This document shows, piece by piece, positions 1 through 10,710 of a stretch of 64,000 bases of DNA (its first letter is position 1; every line of letters begins with the position of its first letter). This DNA is from Sulfitobacter donghicola DSW-25 = KCTC 12864 = JCM 14565. GTDB lineage: Bacteria > Pseudomonadota > Alphaproteobacteria > Rhodobacterales > Rhodobacteraceae. Position numbers and translations under genes: made by a program. The notes below the pieces were generated by a model. It did not search any database. It saw nothing but the letters and a program-made list of their open reading frames with translations, and was not told the DNA's origin. The stretch spans positions 1,860,001 to 1,924,000 of the forward strand of contig NZ_JASF01000005.1 of the NCBI RefSeq assembly GCF_000622405.1, written 5' to 3'.

Positions 1-2368
1 GATCAACTCGCTGGCGACCTTTGCCCGTGTGAACAAATATGGCTTCATCGAAACGCCATACCGCAAGGTAACAGACGGCGTTGTATCTGATGATGTTCAG
101 TACATGTCCGCGACCGAAGAAATGCGCCACACGGTGGCACAGGCCAACGCGAACCTTGATGAAAACATGAAGTTCGTGAATGAGCTGGTTTCGACGCGTA
201 AATCAGGTGATTACACATTGTCGCCTTCCTCGAATGTGGATTTGATTGACGTTTCACCAAAGCAGTTGGTTTCGGTTGCTGCCTCCTTGATCCCATTCCT
301 TGAGAATGACGATGCGAACAGGGCCTTGATGGGCTCGAACATGCAACGTCAGGCTGTTCCTTTGCTGCAGGCCGAAGCGCCTCTGGTTGGTACAGGTATA
401 GAGGAAGTTGTGGCTCGTGACTCGGGTGCGGCATACATGGCGCGCCGCGCTGGTGTGATCGACCAAGTTGACGCAACACGTATCGTTATCCGCGCGACCG
501 AAGACCTAGAGCTGGGCGATGCGGGCGTAGACATCTACCGCATGCGTAAATTCCAACGCTCTAACCAGAACACCTGCATCAACCAGCGTCCGCTGGTGAA
601 AGTAGGCGACAAGGTTACAAAGGGTCAGGTTATTGCGGATGGTCCATCCACAGATATGGGTGAGTTGGCCCTTGGTAAAAACGTGGTTGTCGCGTTTATG
701 CCTTGGAACGGCTACAACTATGAAGACTCCATCCTGATCTCCGAGCGCGTATCGCGTGACGACGTGTTTACTTCGATCCACATCGAAGAATTCGAAGTCG
801 CCGCCCGTGATACAAAGCTTGGGCCAGAGGAAATCACACGCGACATTCCAAACGTTGGCGAAGAAGCGCTGCGCAACCTCGACGAGGCGGGCATCGTTTA
901 CATCGGTGCAGACGTTGAGCCGGGTGACATTCTGGTAGGTAAGATCACACCAAAAGGCGAAAGCCCGATGACGCCAGAAGAAAAGCTTCTGCGCGCTATC
1001 TTTGGTGAGAAAGCCTCTGACGTTCGCGATACATCGCTGCGCGTTAAGCCGGGCGATTTCGGTACGGTTGTTGAGGTTCGCGTCTTTAACCGCCACGGTG
1101 TGGAAAAAGACGAACGTGCGCTTCAGATCGAACGCGAAGAGGTCGAGCGTCTGGCGCGTGACCGCGACGACGAGATGGCGATCCTTGATCGCAACATCTT
1201 TGCCCGTCTGCGTGAAATGATCCTTGGTAAAGTGGCTGTCAAAGGCCCACGCGGCGTCAAGCCAAACAGCCAGATCACCGAAGAGACGCTGGACATGGTG
1301 TTGACACGTGGTCAGTGGTGGCAGCTTGCCCTTGAGGACGAAGACGACGCGAAAATCGTCGAAGCCCTGAACGAGCAGTACGAGATCCAGAAACGGACCT
1401 TGGATGCGCGTTTTGAGGACAAAGTCGAGAAAGTACGCCGTGGCGATGACTTGCCCCCAGGTGTGATGAAAATGGTCAAAGTATTCGTGGCGGTGAAGCG
1501 TAAGCTGCAGCCGGGCGATAAAATGGCCGGTCGTCACGGGAACAAGGGTGTTATCTCTAAAGTTGTTCCAATGGAGGACATGCCGTTCCTCGCAGATGGT
1601 ACACCGGTTGATTTCTGTCTGAACCCGCTTGGCGTTCCATCGCGTATGAACGTTGGTCAGATCCTTGAAACACACATGGGCTGGGCCGCACGCGGTCTGG
1701 GCATCAACGTTGACGAAGCGCTGCAAGAATATAAGCGTTCCGGCGATCTGACACCTGTGCGTGAAGCAATGCAGCTGGCTTATGGCGATGACGTCTACGA
1801 AGAAGGCCTCACTGGTCTGGACGAGGAAGAGCTGTTGGAAGTAGCGGGCAACGTGCGTCGCGGTGTTCCAATCGCGACACCTGTTTTCGACGGTGCCAAA
1901 GAAGCAGACGTAAACGACAGCCTTGCACGTGCAGGTTTTGACCGCTCTGGTCAGTCGGTTCTGTTTGATGGTCGCACAGGCGAACAGTTCAGCCGTAAGG
2001 TGACTGTTGGCGTGAAATACCTGCTGAAACTGCACCACCTTGTGGACGATAAAATCCACGCGCGTTCTACTGGACCATACTCGCTGGTTACCCAGCAGCC
2101 ATTGGGCGGTAAAGCACAGTTCGGTGGTCAGCGCTTTGGTGAGATGGAGGTCTGGGCACTTGAAGCTTATGGCGCTGCATACACCCTGCAGGAAATGCTG
2201 ACTGTGAAATCGGATGACGTTGCTGGCCGTACCAAAGTGTACGAAAGCATCGTGAAAGGTGAGGACAACTTCGAAGCTGGTATCCCAGAATCGTTCAACG
2301 TTCTTGTCAAAGAAGTCCGCGGCCTCGGCCTGAACATGGAACTCCTGGATGCGGAGGAGGATGAGTAA
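1..2368 (+). CDS. rpoB: RNA polymerase beta subunit, 3' part (5' end outside window)
   Basis: This is the catalytic beta subunit of RNA polymerase. The frame is already open at base 2 ([15 protein letters not shown]...), so the first roughly 590 residues, including the rifampicin-binding region, lie upstream of the window. About 788 codons are present. Visible core motifs are [48 protein letters not shown] and, near the C-terminus, [20 protein letters not shown], all hallmarks of bacterial RpoB. It ends at a TAA and is followed after 91 bases by rpoC, so the two are presumably cotranscribed. The gap holds a hairpin-forming repeat. Confidence 0.98.
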   Translation, partial: INSLATFARVNKYGFIETPYRKVTDGVVSDDVQYMSATEEMRHTVAQANANLDENMKFVNELVSTRKSGDYTLSPSSNVDLIDVSPKQLVSVAASLIPFLENDDANRALMGSNMQRQAVPLLQAEAPLVGTGIEEVVARDSGAAYMARRAGVIDQVDATRIVIRATEDLELGDAGVDIYRMRKFQRSNQNTCINQRPLVKVGDKVTKGQVIADGPSTDMGELALGKNVVVAFMPWNGYNYEDSILISERVSRDDVFTSIHIEEFEVAARDTKLGPEEITRDIPNVGEEALRNLDEAGIVYIGADVEPGDILVGKITPKGESPMTPEEKLLRAIFGEKASDVRDTSLRVKPGDFGTVVEVRVFNRHGVEKDERALQIEREEVERLARDRDDEMAILDRNIFARLREMILGKVAVKGPRGVKPNSQITEETLDMVLTRGQWWQLALEDEDDAKIVEALNEQYEIQKRTLDARFEDKVEKVRRGDDLPPGVMKMVKVFVAVKRKLQPGDKMAGRHGNKGVISKVVPMEDMPFLADGTPVDFCLNPLGVPSRMNVGQILETHMGWAARGLGINVDEALQEYKRSGDLTPVREAMQLAYGDDVYEEGLTGLDEEELLEVAGNVRRGVPIATPVFDGAKEADVNDSLARAGFDRSGQSVLFDGRTGEQFSRKVTVGVKYLLKLHHLVDDKIHARSTGPYSLVTQQPLGGKAQFGGQRFGEMEVWALEAYGAAYTLQEMLTVKSDDVAGRTKVYESIVKGEDNFEAGIPESFNVLVKEVRGLGLNMELLDAEEDE

Positions 2369-2393
2369 TCATCCACGCCGCCTGTGTTTCGCC

Positions 2394-2420
2394 CACCCAA
2401 CGTAGGCTGGGTGAAACCCA
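2394..2420. repeat. rpoB-rpoC intercistronic GTGGGT-type palindrome
   Basis: Two mutually exclusive hairpins share one arm. CACCCA (2394-2399) can pair with TGGGTG (2408-2413), and TGGGT (2408-2412) can pair with ACCCA (2416-2420). The core resembles the palindromes at 10066-10086 and 24148-24206. There is no T-tract, so it is unlikely to be a strong terminator. It may affect processing or stability of the rpoBC transcript. Confidence 0.5.
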
Positions 2421-2459
2421 CGGCATCCCCACCATCCGCACCAAATTTGAGGTATCAAA

Positions 2460-5400
2460 ATGAACCAGGAACTAACAAACAACCCGTTCAACCCCGTCGC
2501 GCCAATGAAGACGTTCGACGAAATCAAGGTGTCTTTGGCCTCGCCAGAGCGCATCCTGTCGTGGTCCTTCGGTGAGATCAAGAAACCAGAAACCATCAAC
2601 TACCGTACGTTCAAACCTGAACGTGACGGCCTGTTCTGTGCGCGAATCTTTGGACCGATCAAAGACTACGAATGCCTGTGTGGTAAATATAAGCGCATGA
2701 AATATCGCGGCGTTGTCTGCGAAAAATGTGGTGTTGAAGTTACCCTTCAAAAAGTACGTCGTGAACGTATGGGCCACATCGAGCTGGCATCGCCAGTTGC
2801 GCACATCTGGTTCCTGAAATCGCTGCCTTCCCGCATCGGCCTGATGCTGGACATGACTCTGCGTGATCTGGAACGTGTCCTGTATTTCGAAAACTACGTT
2901 GTGATCGAGCCAGGCCTGACGGACCTCACCTACGGTCAAATGTTGACCGAAGAAGAGTATATGGACGCGCAAGACGCCTATGGCATGGATGCTTTCACGG
3001 CCAACATCGGTGCTGAAGCGATCCGCGAAATGCTGGCCGCGATTGATCTGGAGGCCGAGGCCGACCAGCTGCGCGAAGAGCTGAAAGAAGCCACAGGCGA
3101 GCTGAAGCCGAAGAAGATCATTAAACGCCTGAAGGTGGTTGAGTCCTTCCTTGAATCCGGCAACCGTCCTGAGTGGATGATCATGACCGTGATCCCTGTG
3201 ATCCCGCCAGAGCTGCGCCCGCTGGTGCCGCTGGATGGTGGCCGCTTCGCGACATCCGATTTGAACGATCTGTATCGCCGCGTTATCAACCGGAACAACC
3301 GCCTCAAGCGTCTGATTGAGCTGCGCGCGCCTGATATCATCGTGCGTAACGAAAAGCGGATGTTGCAGGAATCTGTTGATGCGCTGTTCGACAACGGCCG
3401 TCGTGGCCGCGTGATCACTGGTGCCAACAAGCGCCCGCTGAAATCGCTGTCTGACATGCTGAAAGGTAAGCAAGGTCGCTTCCGTCAAAACCTTTTGGGT
3501 AAGCGCGTCGACTTCTCTGGCCGTTCGGTTATTGTGACCGGTCCTGAGCTGAAGCTGCATCAATGTGGCTTGCCCAAGAAGATGGCGCTCGAGCTGTTCA
3601 AACCCTTCATCTATTCGCGTCTTGAGGCCAAAGGTCTGTCCTCGACCGTGAAACAAGCCAAGAAATTGGTGGAAAAAGAGCGCCCCGAAGTTTGGGATAT
3701 CTTGGATGAAGTTATCCGCGAACACCCTGTCATGCTGAACCGTGCGCCTACGCTGCACCGTCTTGGCATTCAGGCGTTTGAGCCCGTGCTGATCGAAGGT
3801 AAAGCGATCCAGCTGCACCCGCTGGTCTGTTCGGCCTTTAACGCTGACTTTGACGGCGACCAAATGGCTGTTCACGTGCCGCTCTCGCTGGAAGCCCAGC
3901 TGGAAGCGCGCGTATTGATGATGTCCACGAACAACGTTCTGTCGCCTGCAAACGGTGCGCCGATCATTGTTCCTTCTCAGGATATGATCTTGGGCCTGTA
4001 CTATGTCACGCTGGAACGCGAAGGCATGGTTGGCGAAGGCAAAGTGTTCGGTAACGTTGACGAAGTACAGCATGCGCTGGACTCCGGTGAAGTACACCTG
4101 CACGCAAAAATCAAAGCGCGGATCAAACAGATCGATAACGAAGGTAACGAAGTGCTGGTACGCTTTGACACCACACCGGGTCGTGTTTTGTTGGGTGCGC
4201 TTCTGCCGCTGAACGCAAAGGCGCCGTTTGACCTCGTCAACCGTCTGCTGCGTAAGAAAGAAGTGCAGCAGGTCATCGATACGGTCTACCGTTACTGTGG
4301 TCAGAAAGAATCTGTGATCTTCTGTGACCAGATCATGACCATGGGCTTCCGCCAAGCTTTCAAGGCCGGTATTTCGTTTGGTAAAGACGACATGCTGATC
4401 CCTGAAACCAAGTGGACCTTGGTTGATGAGACACGCGAGCAGGTTAAAGACTTTGAACAGCAGTACATGGACGGCCTGATCACTCAGGGTGAAAAGTACA
4501 ACAAAGTTGTTGATGCATGGTCAAAGTGTAACGACAAAGTCACCGACGCGATGATGGGCTCGATTTCCGATACTACATACGCTGAGAACGGCTCCGAGAA
4601 CGAACCAAACTCGGTTTACATGATGGCCCACTCCGGTGCGCGTGGTTCTGTTACGCAGATGAAACAGCTGGGCGGTATGCGCGGTCTGATGGCGAAACCG
4701 AACGGCGACATCATCGAAACGCCGATTATCTCGAACTTTAAAGAAGGTCTGACCGTTCTTGAGTACTTCAACTCAACGCACGGTGCCCGTAAGGGTCTGT
4801 CGGATACGGCTTTGAAAACAGCGAACTCGGGTTACCTGACACGTCGTCTGGTTGATGTTGCTCAGGACTGTATCGTGCGCATGCACGATTGCGGCACCGA
4901 TGCGTCGATCACTGCTACGGCTGCGGTTAACGATGGTGAGGTTGTTTCCTCACTGGCCGAACGTCTGTTGGGTCGTGTTGTTGCAGAAGACATCCTGCGC
5001 CCAGGCACGGACGAAGTGCTGGCAGCAGCGGGTTCAATCGTTGATGAACGTATGTCTGATCTTATCGACGAAGCCGGTGTTGCCTCTGCGCGCATTCGCT
5101 CACCTCTGACTTGTGAGGCCGAAGAAGGCGTTTGTGCACAGTGCTACGGTCGTGACCTTGCACGTGGTACTTTGGTGAACCAAGGTGAGGCCGTCGGCAT
5201 CATCGCGGCTCAGTCCATCGGTGAACCTGGTACACAGCTGACAATGCGTACATTCCACATTGGCGGTGTTGCGCAGGGTGGTCAGCAGTCCTTCCAGGAA
5301 GCGGGCCAAGAAGGTAAGATCCAGTTCGAAAACGCCATGACACTGCAGAACTCTGCGGATGAAACCATGGTTATGGGCCGTAACATGAAGCTGCTTATCA

Positions 5401-6710
5401 TCGACGAAAACGGTGACGAGCGTGCGAGCCACAAAGTGGGTTACGGTACCAAGCTGTTTGTCAAAGAGGGCCAAGACGTGGCGCGAGGCGACAAACTGTT
5501 CGAATGGGATCCCTACACGCTGCCGATCATCGCCGAAGCAGCTGGTACTGCCAAGACCGTCGATCTTATCTCTGGCATCTCTGTCAAAGACGAAACCGAT
5601 GACGCGACTGGTATGACCCAGAAGATCGTGATCGACTGGCGTTCAGCTGCCAAAGGTAACGAGTTGAAGCCTGAAATCATCCTTCAGGACGGCAATGGCG
5701 AACCTCTGCGCAACAGCGCTGGCAACCCGATCACCTATCCTATGTCGGTGGATGCGATTTTGTCCGTCGAAGACGGTGCAGAAGTTGCAGCCGGTGACGT
5801 TATCGCGCGTATCCCGCGTGAAGGCGCCAAGACCAAGGATATTACCGGTGGTCTGCCACGTGTGGCCGAACTGTTTGAGGCACGTCGCCCGAAAGATCAC
5901 GCGATCATCGCGGAAATCGACGGCTATGTGCGCTATGGCAAGGACTACAAAAACAAGCGCCGTATCGCGATCGAGAGCTCCGAAGATCCGGATCACAAGG
6001 TCGAATACATGGTGCCTAAGGGCAAGCACATCCCAGTGGCCGAAGGCGACTTCGTTCAAAAGGGTGACTACATCATGGACGGCAACCCAGCGCCGCATGA
6101 CATTCTTGCCATTATGGGTGTCGAAGCGCTTGCTGATTACATGATCGACGAGGTGCAGGAGGTTTACCGTCTGCAGGGTGTGAAAATTAACGATAAACAC
6201 ATCGAAGTCATCGTGCGCCAAATGCTGCAAAAGTGGGAAGTTCAGGAATCTGGCGATACCACGCTGCTCAAAGGCGAACATGTCGACAAGCTCGAGTTCG
6301 ATCAAGCCAACGAAAAGGCTCTGTCCAAAGGTGGCCGTGTCGCCAAAGGCGAGCCGATCCTGTTGGGTATCACCAAGGCGTCCTTGCAAACGCGCAGCTT
6401 CATCTCTGCCGCGTCCTTCCAAGAGACAACACGTGTTCTCACCGAGGCATCTGTCCAAGGTAAGCGCGACAAACTGGTTGGTCTCAAAGAGAACGTTATC
6501 GTTGGCCGCTTGATCCCTGCGGGTACTGGTGGGGCAACCCAGCAGATGCGTCGCGTTGCACATGACCGTGACAATGTTGTGGTCGAAGCACGCCGGATCG
6601 AAGCGGAGAAAGCAGCGGCACTTGCTGCTCCGACAGCGCCGGCAGACGACATTGTCGGTGGCGATGTGTTTGACAACGCGCCTAGCTTTGAAGAGGAAAG
6701 CCGCGATTAA
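2460..6710 (+). CDS. rpoC: RNA polymerase beta' subunit
   Basis: This is the full-length beta' subunit (1416 aa, the usual alphaproteobacterial size). It forms the active site with RpoB. The N-terminal zinc ribbon is visible ([20 protein letters not shown]). The absolutely conserved catalytic NADFDGD, which chelates the Mg2+ ion, lies in the middle third. The second zinc site follows ([13 protein letters not shown]), and then the trigger-loop region [19 protein letters not shown]. The start is an ATG preceded by GAGG (2450-2453). It is the second gene of rpoBC, and a strong terminator follows 24 bases after the stop. Confidence 0.98.
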   Translation: MNQELTNNPFNPVAPMKTFDEIKVSLASPERILSWSFGEIKKPETINYRTFKPERDGLFCARIFGPIKDYECLCGKYKRMKYRGVVCEKCGVEVTLQKVRRERMGHIELASPVAHIWFLKSLPSRIGLMLDMTLRDLERVLYFENYVVIEPGLTDLTYGQMLTEEEYMDAQDAYGMDAFTANIGAEAIREMLAAIDLEAEADQLREELKEATGELKPKKIIKRLKVVESFLESGNRPEWMIMTVIPVIPPELRPLVPLDGGRFATSDLNDLYRRVINRNNRLKRLIELRAPDIIVRNEKRMLQESVDALFDNGRRGRVITGANKRPLKSLSDMLKGKQGRFRQNLLGKRVDFSGRSVIVTGPELKLHQCGLPKKMALELFKPFIYSRLEAKGLSSTVKQAKKLVEKERPEVWDILDEVIREHPVMLNRAPTLHRLGIQAFEPVLIEGKAIQLHPLVCSAFNADFDGDQMAVHVPLSLEAQLEARVLMMSTNNVLSPANGAPIIVPSQDMILGLYYVTLEREGMVGEGKVFGNVDEVQHALDSGEVHLHAKIKARIKQIDNEGNEVLVRFDTTPGRVLLGALLPLNAKAPFDLVNRLLRKKEVQQVIDTVYRYCGQKESVIFCDQIMTMGFRQAFKAGISFGKDDMLIPETKWTLVDETREQVKDFEQQYMDGLITQGEKYNKVVDAWSKCNDKVTDAMMGSISDTTYAENGSENEPNSVYMMAHSGARGSVTQMKQLGGMRGLMAKPNGDIIETPIISNFKEGLTVLEYFNSTHGARKGLSDTALKTANSGYLTRRLVDVAQDCIVRMHDCGTDASITATAAVNDGEVVSSLAERLLGRVVAEDILRPGTDEVLAAAGSIVDERMSDLIDEAGVASARIRSPLTCEAEEGVCAQCYGRDLARGTLVNQGEAVGIIAAQSIGEPGTQLTMRTFHIGGVAQGGQQSFQEAGQEGKIQFENAMTLQNSADETMVMGRNMKLLIIDENGDERASHKVGYGTKLFVKEGQDVARGDKLFEWDPYTLPIIAEAAGTAKTVDLISGISVKDETDDATGMTQKIVIDWRSAAKGNELKPEIILQDGNGEPLRNSAGNPITYPMSVDAILSVEDGAEVAAGDVIARIPREGAKTKDITGGLPRVAELFEARRPKDHAIIAEIDGYVRYGKDYKNKRRIAIESSEDPDHKVEYMVPKGKHIPVAEGDFVQKGDYIMDGNPAPHDILAIMGVEALADYMIDEVQEVYRLQGVKINDKHIEVIVRQMLQKWEVQESGDTTLLKGEHVDKLEFDQANEKALSKGGRVAKGEPILLGITKASLQTRSFISAASFQETTRVLTEASVQGKRDKLVGLKENVIVGRLIPAGTGGATQQMRRVAHDRDNVVVEARRIEAEKAAALAAPTAPADDIVGGDVFDNAPSFEEESRD

Positions 6711-6733
6711 TTCGCAGCCTTCGTAAAAAATCT

Positions 6734-6771
6734 AAAACCCCCGCAGCCACATGGTTGCGGGGGTTTTCTTT
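6734..6771 (+). terminator. Intrinsic terminator after rpoC
   Basis: AAAACCCCCGCA (6734-6745) pairs perfectly with TGCGGGGGTTTT (6756-6767), with extra CC/GG pairs inside the loop. A run of T (TTTTCTTTTT) follows. It closes the rpoBC operon before the EamA-type gene. Confidence 0.93.
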
Positions 6772-6831
6772 TTCATTGCCCCTGATTGTTTGTTGCGACA
6801 GTGTCAGGCCCTTAGAGATAGGGAGGCAGAG

Positions 6832-7698
6832 ATGTCCGCAAATGCAAAGGGCGCGCTGTTGATGATGGCTTCGATGGCGGCGTTTGTGATCAACGACACG
6901 TTTCTCAAGCTCACCAATGGGGCGATCCCATTGTTCCAGCTGATTTTTGTGCGGGGGGTGCTAGCGACGATCCTGATCTATTTCTTAGCCCGTAGTTTGG
7001 GTGCGCTACGCAGCGGTATCGGGCCGCGGGACAAGGGCCTCATCGCTCTGCGGGGGGTGGCAGAAATTGTCACCTCATACTTTTTCCTAAGCGCCTTATT
7101 CAAAATGCCGCTCGGCAATCTGAACGCGATCATGCAGGTGGTTCCTTTGACGGTGACACTGGGGTCAGCACTGTTTTACCGCGAAGCTGTTGGTTGGCGG
7201 CGCATGTTGGCGATTGCTGTTGGTTTTTGCGGCGTGTTGTTGATCATTCGCCCCGGTGCAGAGGGTTTTAATATTTGGTCTCTCTATGCGCTGGGGGCTG
7301 TTATTTGCGTCACTTTGCGTGATCTGTTGACGCGCCAGCTGTCCGCTGATGTCTCGGGCATGGCGGTGACGCTGGGCACAACCGTTTCCGTTATGATCGC
7401 CGCAGGCTTGGCGTCTTTGACGCAGGAATGGGTGCCCGTAACGGGCCAGCAAAGCGTTTATATCGTCGGGTCAGCCGTGTTCATTCTGGCAGGGTATTTC
7501 TTTAGTATCCAGGTTATGCGGGCGGGCGATGTCTCGTTTATCGCGCCGTTTCGCTATACGGGTTTGATCGGGGCGATGATCATCGGCTATTTCGTTTTTG
7601 ATGAGGTGCCAACGGCCCTGACATTGCTAGGGGCGGCGATTGTGACGGGGATGGGGTTGTTTACCTTTTACCGCGAGCGCAAGCTGTCACGGGCGTGA
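6832..7698 (+). CDS. EamA/DMT-family membrane exporter
   Basis: A 288-aa integral membrane protein of the drug/metabolite transporter (EamA) superfamily. It has about ten hydrophobic segments arranged as two repeated halves, the usual size and layout. The N-terminal half begins MMASMAAFVINDTFLKL and contains VRGVLATILIY. The second half ends with a typical LLGAAIVTGMGLFTFYRERK tail. The start was set at the ATG after a GGGAGG ribosome site. An upstream in-frame ATG at 6751 lies inside the rpoC terminator and is not credible. It is the first accessory gene between rpoC and the str operon, and its 3' end overlaps the convergent glycosyltransferase gene by 12 bases. The substrate is unknown. Confidence 0.88.
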   Translation: MSANAKGALLMMASMAAFVINDTFLKLTNGAIPLFQLIFVRGVLATILIYFLARSLGALRSGIGPRDKGLIALRGVAEIVTSYFFLSALFKMPLGNLNAIMQVVPLTVTLGSALFYREAVGWRRMLAIAVGFCGVLLIIRPGAEGFNIWSLYALGAVICVTLRDLLTRQLSADVSGMAVTLGTTVSVMIAAGLASLTQEWVPVTGQQSVYIVGSAVFILAGYFFSIQVMRAGDVSFIAPFRYTGLIGAMIIGYFVFDEVPTALTLLGAAIVTGMGLFTFYRERKLSRA

Positions 7699-8496
7699 AA
7701 AGACCCGCTTTACATGCGCGTCATCAATCCCAAAGGTGGATCGAATATGGGCGGCTTGCTCTGCGTCCATGGGTTGGTAATCAAAGACGTTCTTTTTGCC
7801 CTTTAGTCGGCTGTCGTTAAAATCATTATGCCCCCGCATCATCATATCCTCACCGGTGAGCGTAAGTGTCGGCATGGTTTTCCATAGGTTCTGGTGGCCG
7901 TGGTTCATGATCGTGTCGTCACTACCCGCCTGCACAACCATCCCCAGTGCGATCGCAGAATAGGCATAGTGATAGGCCCATAGTTTGACCCCATCGACAC
8001 CAGCGGTGAAAACATACCCTTGATTAAAGTCGATCGCGACAGAGGGATGGCGCGCTGTTATGGCGCTTAGGTCTTCAGCGGCTTGTTTGAACTTTTCGAC
8101 AAACGTCACAGCCATCGCATCATCGTCATCTAACCGAAATTGCAGACAAGGTTCATCGGGTGGGCCGCGCCATTCGTTGACGGCTTTCTTCATGATCCTG
8201 CGGTGTTGGCGTGGGGGGTATTGTCTGATCACGCATTGCGGGATGTCTGCGGTTAGATTGTGCAACCTTTCTAAATGGTGCGATGGCAGGCTTGTGCCTG
8301 TGACAATCAGAAAGGTGAAGTCAGGGTCAGTTTGGGCGGCGACGCAGGGCAGGGTGATCGCTTCAAAAAGGCGAAACCGTTCCTCCATCCGCTCGTCGCC
8401 ATATAGAAATGCCTCAAGGGCGGCCTGATCTTCGTGGCCGACTTTGAAGCCGCCGATACCTGCATAAGAAAAGCGGCAAACGCCAACTGTTCGCAT
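7687..8496 (-). CDS. Rhamnosyltransferase-like protein (copy 2 of a tandem pair)
   Basis: A 269-aa cytoplasmic protein resembling the 'putative rhamnosyl transferase' family (PF11316 type). These are GT-A-like sugar transferases often found with surface polysaccharide genes. An acidic LDDDDA motif near residue 117 is the probable metal/nucleotide-sugar site. The N-terminus VCRFSYAGIGGF and the internal RGHNDFNDSR match the same stations in the neighbouring gene. The start was placed at ATG 8496. Longer in-frame starts would run into the upstream paralogue, whose stop is one base away. The two genes are therefore tightly coupled. The donor and acceptor sugars cannot be read from sequence. Confidence 0.75.
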   Translation of the reverse strand: MRTVGVCRFSYAGIGGFKVGHEDQAALEAFLYGDERMEERFRLFEAITLPCVAAQTDPDFTFLIVTGTSLPSHHLERLHNLTADIPQCVIRQYPPRQHRRIMKKAVNEWRGPPDEPCLQFRLDDDDAMAVTFVEKFKQAAEDLSAITARHPSVAIDFNQGYVFTAGVDGVKLWAYHYAYSAIALGMVVQAGSDDTIMNHGHQNLWKTMPTLTLTGEDMMMRGHNDFNDSRLKGKKNVFDYQPMDAEQAAHIRSTFGIDDAHVKRVFSRP

Positions 8497-8497
8497 G

Positions 8498-9310
8498 TCA
8501 TGCGCCTCCAAACGTTTGCTGGACGACATTAATATCAATCGCAAAGCGTTGCCGGAAATTTTCCGCTTGATCATAATCAAGCGGTTCGACGGGCACCGCC
8601 TTGACTGGTTTTTGTCGACTATCGTTTGAGGCGTTGTGGCCGCGCACAAACATCCGCGGTTCGCTAAAGCTGACGGCGGGCATAAAGCGGTTAATCTTGT
8701 TATGGGCAAAGTTCATGATGGTCAGATGGCAATTGCCTTTTACCCACATACCCAAGGCGGCAACGTCAAAGGGGCGGTAAATCTCTGCGGCTGATATGCC
8801 CTCTTTTCCGTATTCTGCGATAAACCCTTTATTCCAATCAAAGGCGACGGCCTTGTGTTGTTTGGTAAGCCCCTCGCAATCATGGGCGGCCTTGCGCAGA
8901 CGTTCGACAAAATCCACAGCGACAGCATCATCGTCATCAAAGCGGAATTGAAGGCAGGGCTGAGAAAAATCTTTTCGGGCGGCGTTTAGAATGGCTTTCA
9001 TCACCTCGCGCTGTGGGCGAGGTGGCTCGGCGTGAATGCGGGCTTGTGGCATATCCGCAATCAGGGCTTCCAATCGCGCGCGGTGATGGGCGGGCATCTG
9101 ATCACCGATCACGATGATCAATTCAAAATCGGGGTCTGTTTGGGCCTTGAGCGAGGGGAGAGCAACGGCTTGGAATAATTGGAACCGCTCTTCCAGACGT
9201 TCGTCATCATAAAGATAGTCTATGCGCTCTTCGATGGTGTCGTGATCCACCTGAAATCCGCCTATTGCGGGGTAGGAAAATCGGCATAAGCCAATCACTT
9301 GGAGCGCCAC
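8498..9310 (-). CDS. Rhamnosyltransferase-like protein (copy 1 of a tandem pair)
   Basis: A 270-aa paralogue of the downstream gene. Shared blocks are GLCRFSYPAIGGF at the N-terminus, QTDPDFELIIVIGDQMPAHHRARLEALIADMPQ-type spacing (the beta-alpha start of a GT-A fold), the acidic QFRFDDDDA motif and RGHNASNDSR near the C-terminus. The pair looks like an old tandem duplication, because identity is patchy while every motif is kept in order. The genes are read away from rpsL. A glycosyltransferase role in envelope polysaccharide or flagellin modification is family inference only. Confidence 0.75.
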   Translation of the reverse strand: MALQVIGLCRFSYPAIGGFQVDHDTIEERIDYLYDDERLEERFQLFQAVALPSLKAQTDPDFELIIVIGDQMPAHHRARLEALIADMPQARIHAEPPRPQREVMKAILNAARKDFSQPCLQFRFDDDDAVAVDFVERLRKAAHDCEGLTKQHKAVAFDWNKGFIAEYGKEGISAAEIYRPFDVAALGMWVKGNCHLTIMNFAHNKINRFMPAVSFSEPRMFVRGHNASNDSRQKPVKAVPVEPLDYDQAENFRQRFAIDINVVQQTFGGA

Positions 9311-9402
9311 GTTGTTGTCCTTTCAGGTTTTGCTGGGACTATGTGTCGTGCGGTGCGGGTTTGGCAAGGGTGCGCCCCAAGGATTGGGAATGTGCTGCGC
9401 TG

Positions 9403-9431
9403 TTGACACGCTGGGCGACTCTCCGTATATG
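9403..9431 (+). promoter_or_regulatory. Promoter of the str operon
   Basis: TTGACA (9403-9408), a 17-base spacer and TATATG (9426-9431) form a near-consensus sigma-70 promoter. The spacer contains GGGCGACTC, which is also present at the same place in the rpsJ promoter at 16026-16054. Transcription would start near 9438, giving an unusually long leader of about 245 bases before rpsL. I see no gene in that leader. Confidence 0.75.
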
Positions 9432-9682
9432 GCCGTTATCTCGCTAATGGGGGTAATCCCCTGACGCGCAAATCATACCGCATGTGGTCACGATCCAGGC
9501 CGCCTTTATTGGCCCGATCCTCTGTAGCATAGCCGCCTCGCTTACCTCGGTACGGAAGCGTTGCGGCCATATTGCTTTGGACCATTTGCACCATCCACGC
9601 CGCGTTACGATGCGGCATACTATTCACCGCAAGAGGGTTCGCCCGATTGCATTCAAGATCGCAACACGGGGATAAAACCGGA

Positions 9683-10054
9683 ATGCCAACAATTCAGCAG
9701 CTGATCCGCAAACCGCGCCAGCCGAAACGCAAAGTATCTAAATCCATGCACCTGCAGCAGTGTCCGCAGAAGCGTGGCGTTTGTACACGTGTATACACCA
9801 CCACACCAAAGAAACCGAACTCCGCTATGCGTAAAGTTGCGAAGGTTCGCCTGACCAACGGTTTCGAAGTAATCTCCTACATCGGTGGTGAATCGCACAA
9901 CCTTCAGGAACACTCTGTGGTTCTGATCCGCGGCGGTCGTGTAAAAGACCTTCCAGGTGTTCGTTACCACATCGTTCGCGGTGTTCTCGATACACAAGGC
10001 GTTAAAGACCGGAAACAGCGTCGCTCCAAATACGGTGCGAAGCGTCCGAAGTAA
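9683..10054 (+). CDS. rpsL: 30S ribosomal protein S12
   Basis: S12 (123 aa) sits at the decoding centre of the 30S subunit. The sequence starts [13 protein letters not shown] and contains the signature [17 protein letters not shown] and the streptomycin-site loops. Both lysines where resistance mutations occur are present as wild type (KKPNSA and the [10 protein letters not shown] loop). The start was chosen at ATG 9683, because upstream in-frame ATGs would add a non-homologous extension. It is the first gene of the str operon, followed by rpsG after 93 bases with a hairpin. Confidence 0.98.
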   Translation: MPTIQQLIRKPRQPKRKVSKSMHLQQCPQKRGVCTRVYTTTPKKPNSAMRKVAKVRLTNGFEVISYIGGESHNLQEHSVVLIRGGRVKDLPGVRYHIVRGVLDTQGVKDRKQRRSKYGAKRPK

Positions 10055-10065
10055 TTTTACGCTTG

Positions 10066-10086
10066 GTCGGGTGGGTTTCACCCGAC
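10066..10086. repeat. rpsL-rpsG intercistronic palindrome
   Basis: A perfect 8-bp stem, GTCGGGTG (10066-10073) with CACCCGAC (10079-10086), closes over a GGTTT loop. No T-tract follows. It belongs to the same GTGGGT-type motif group as 2394-2420 and 24148-24206, and lies between cotranscribed genes. Confidence 0.6.
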
Positions 10087-10099
10087 TGTTACAATCTGA

Positions 10100-10618
<519 letters not shown>

Positions 10619-10628
10619 CATTCTTAAG

Positions 10629-10657
10629 ATCGGGGCCCGGATCCGCTGGGCCCCGAT
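10629..10657. promoter_or_regulatory. rpsG-fusA intercistronic hairpin
   Basis: ATCGGGGCCC (10629-10638) pairs perfectly with GGGCCCCGAT (10648-10657) over a 9-base loop. It is followed by TTTACC rather than a long T-run. It is probably a processing or partial attenuation element inside the str operon, not a full terminator. Confidence 0.6.
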
Positions 10658-10710
10658 TTACCAAAAGGGCATCCCCCTTTTTCAAAGCATATTCCTGAGG
10701 AAGCTATCAA

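Noticed and set aside
506..2059. Long minus-strand open frame (517 codons) inside rpoB; also 2472-4355 inside rpoC, 10624-12126 inside fusA and 12828-14165 over tuf
   Set aside because: They are antisense shadows of highly biased ribosomal/RNAP genes, with His/Cys/Phe-rich translations and no ribosome site, and they overlap genes that are certain.
6751..6831. Longer EamA gene from ATG 6751
   Set aside because: The ATG lies in the loop of the rpoC terminator and has no ribosome site.
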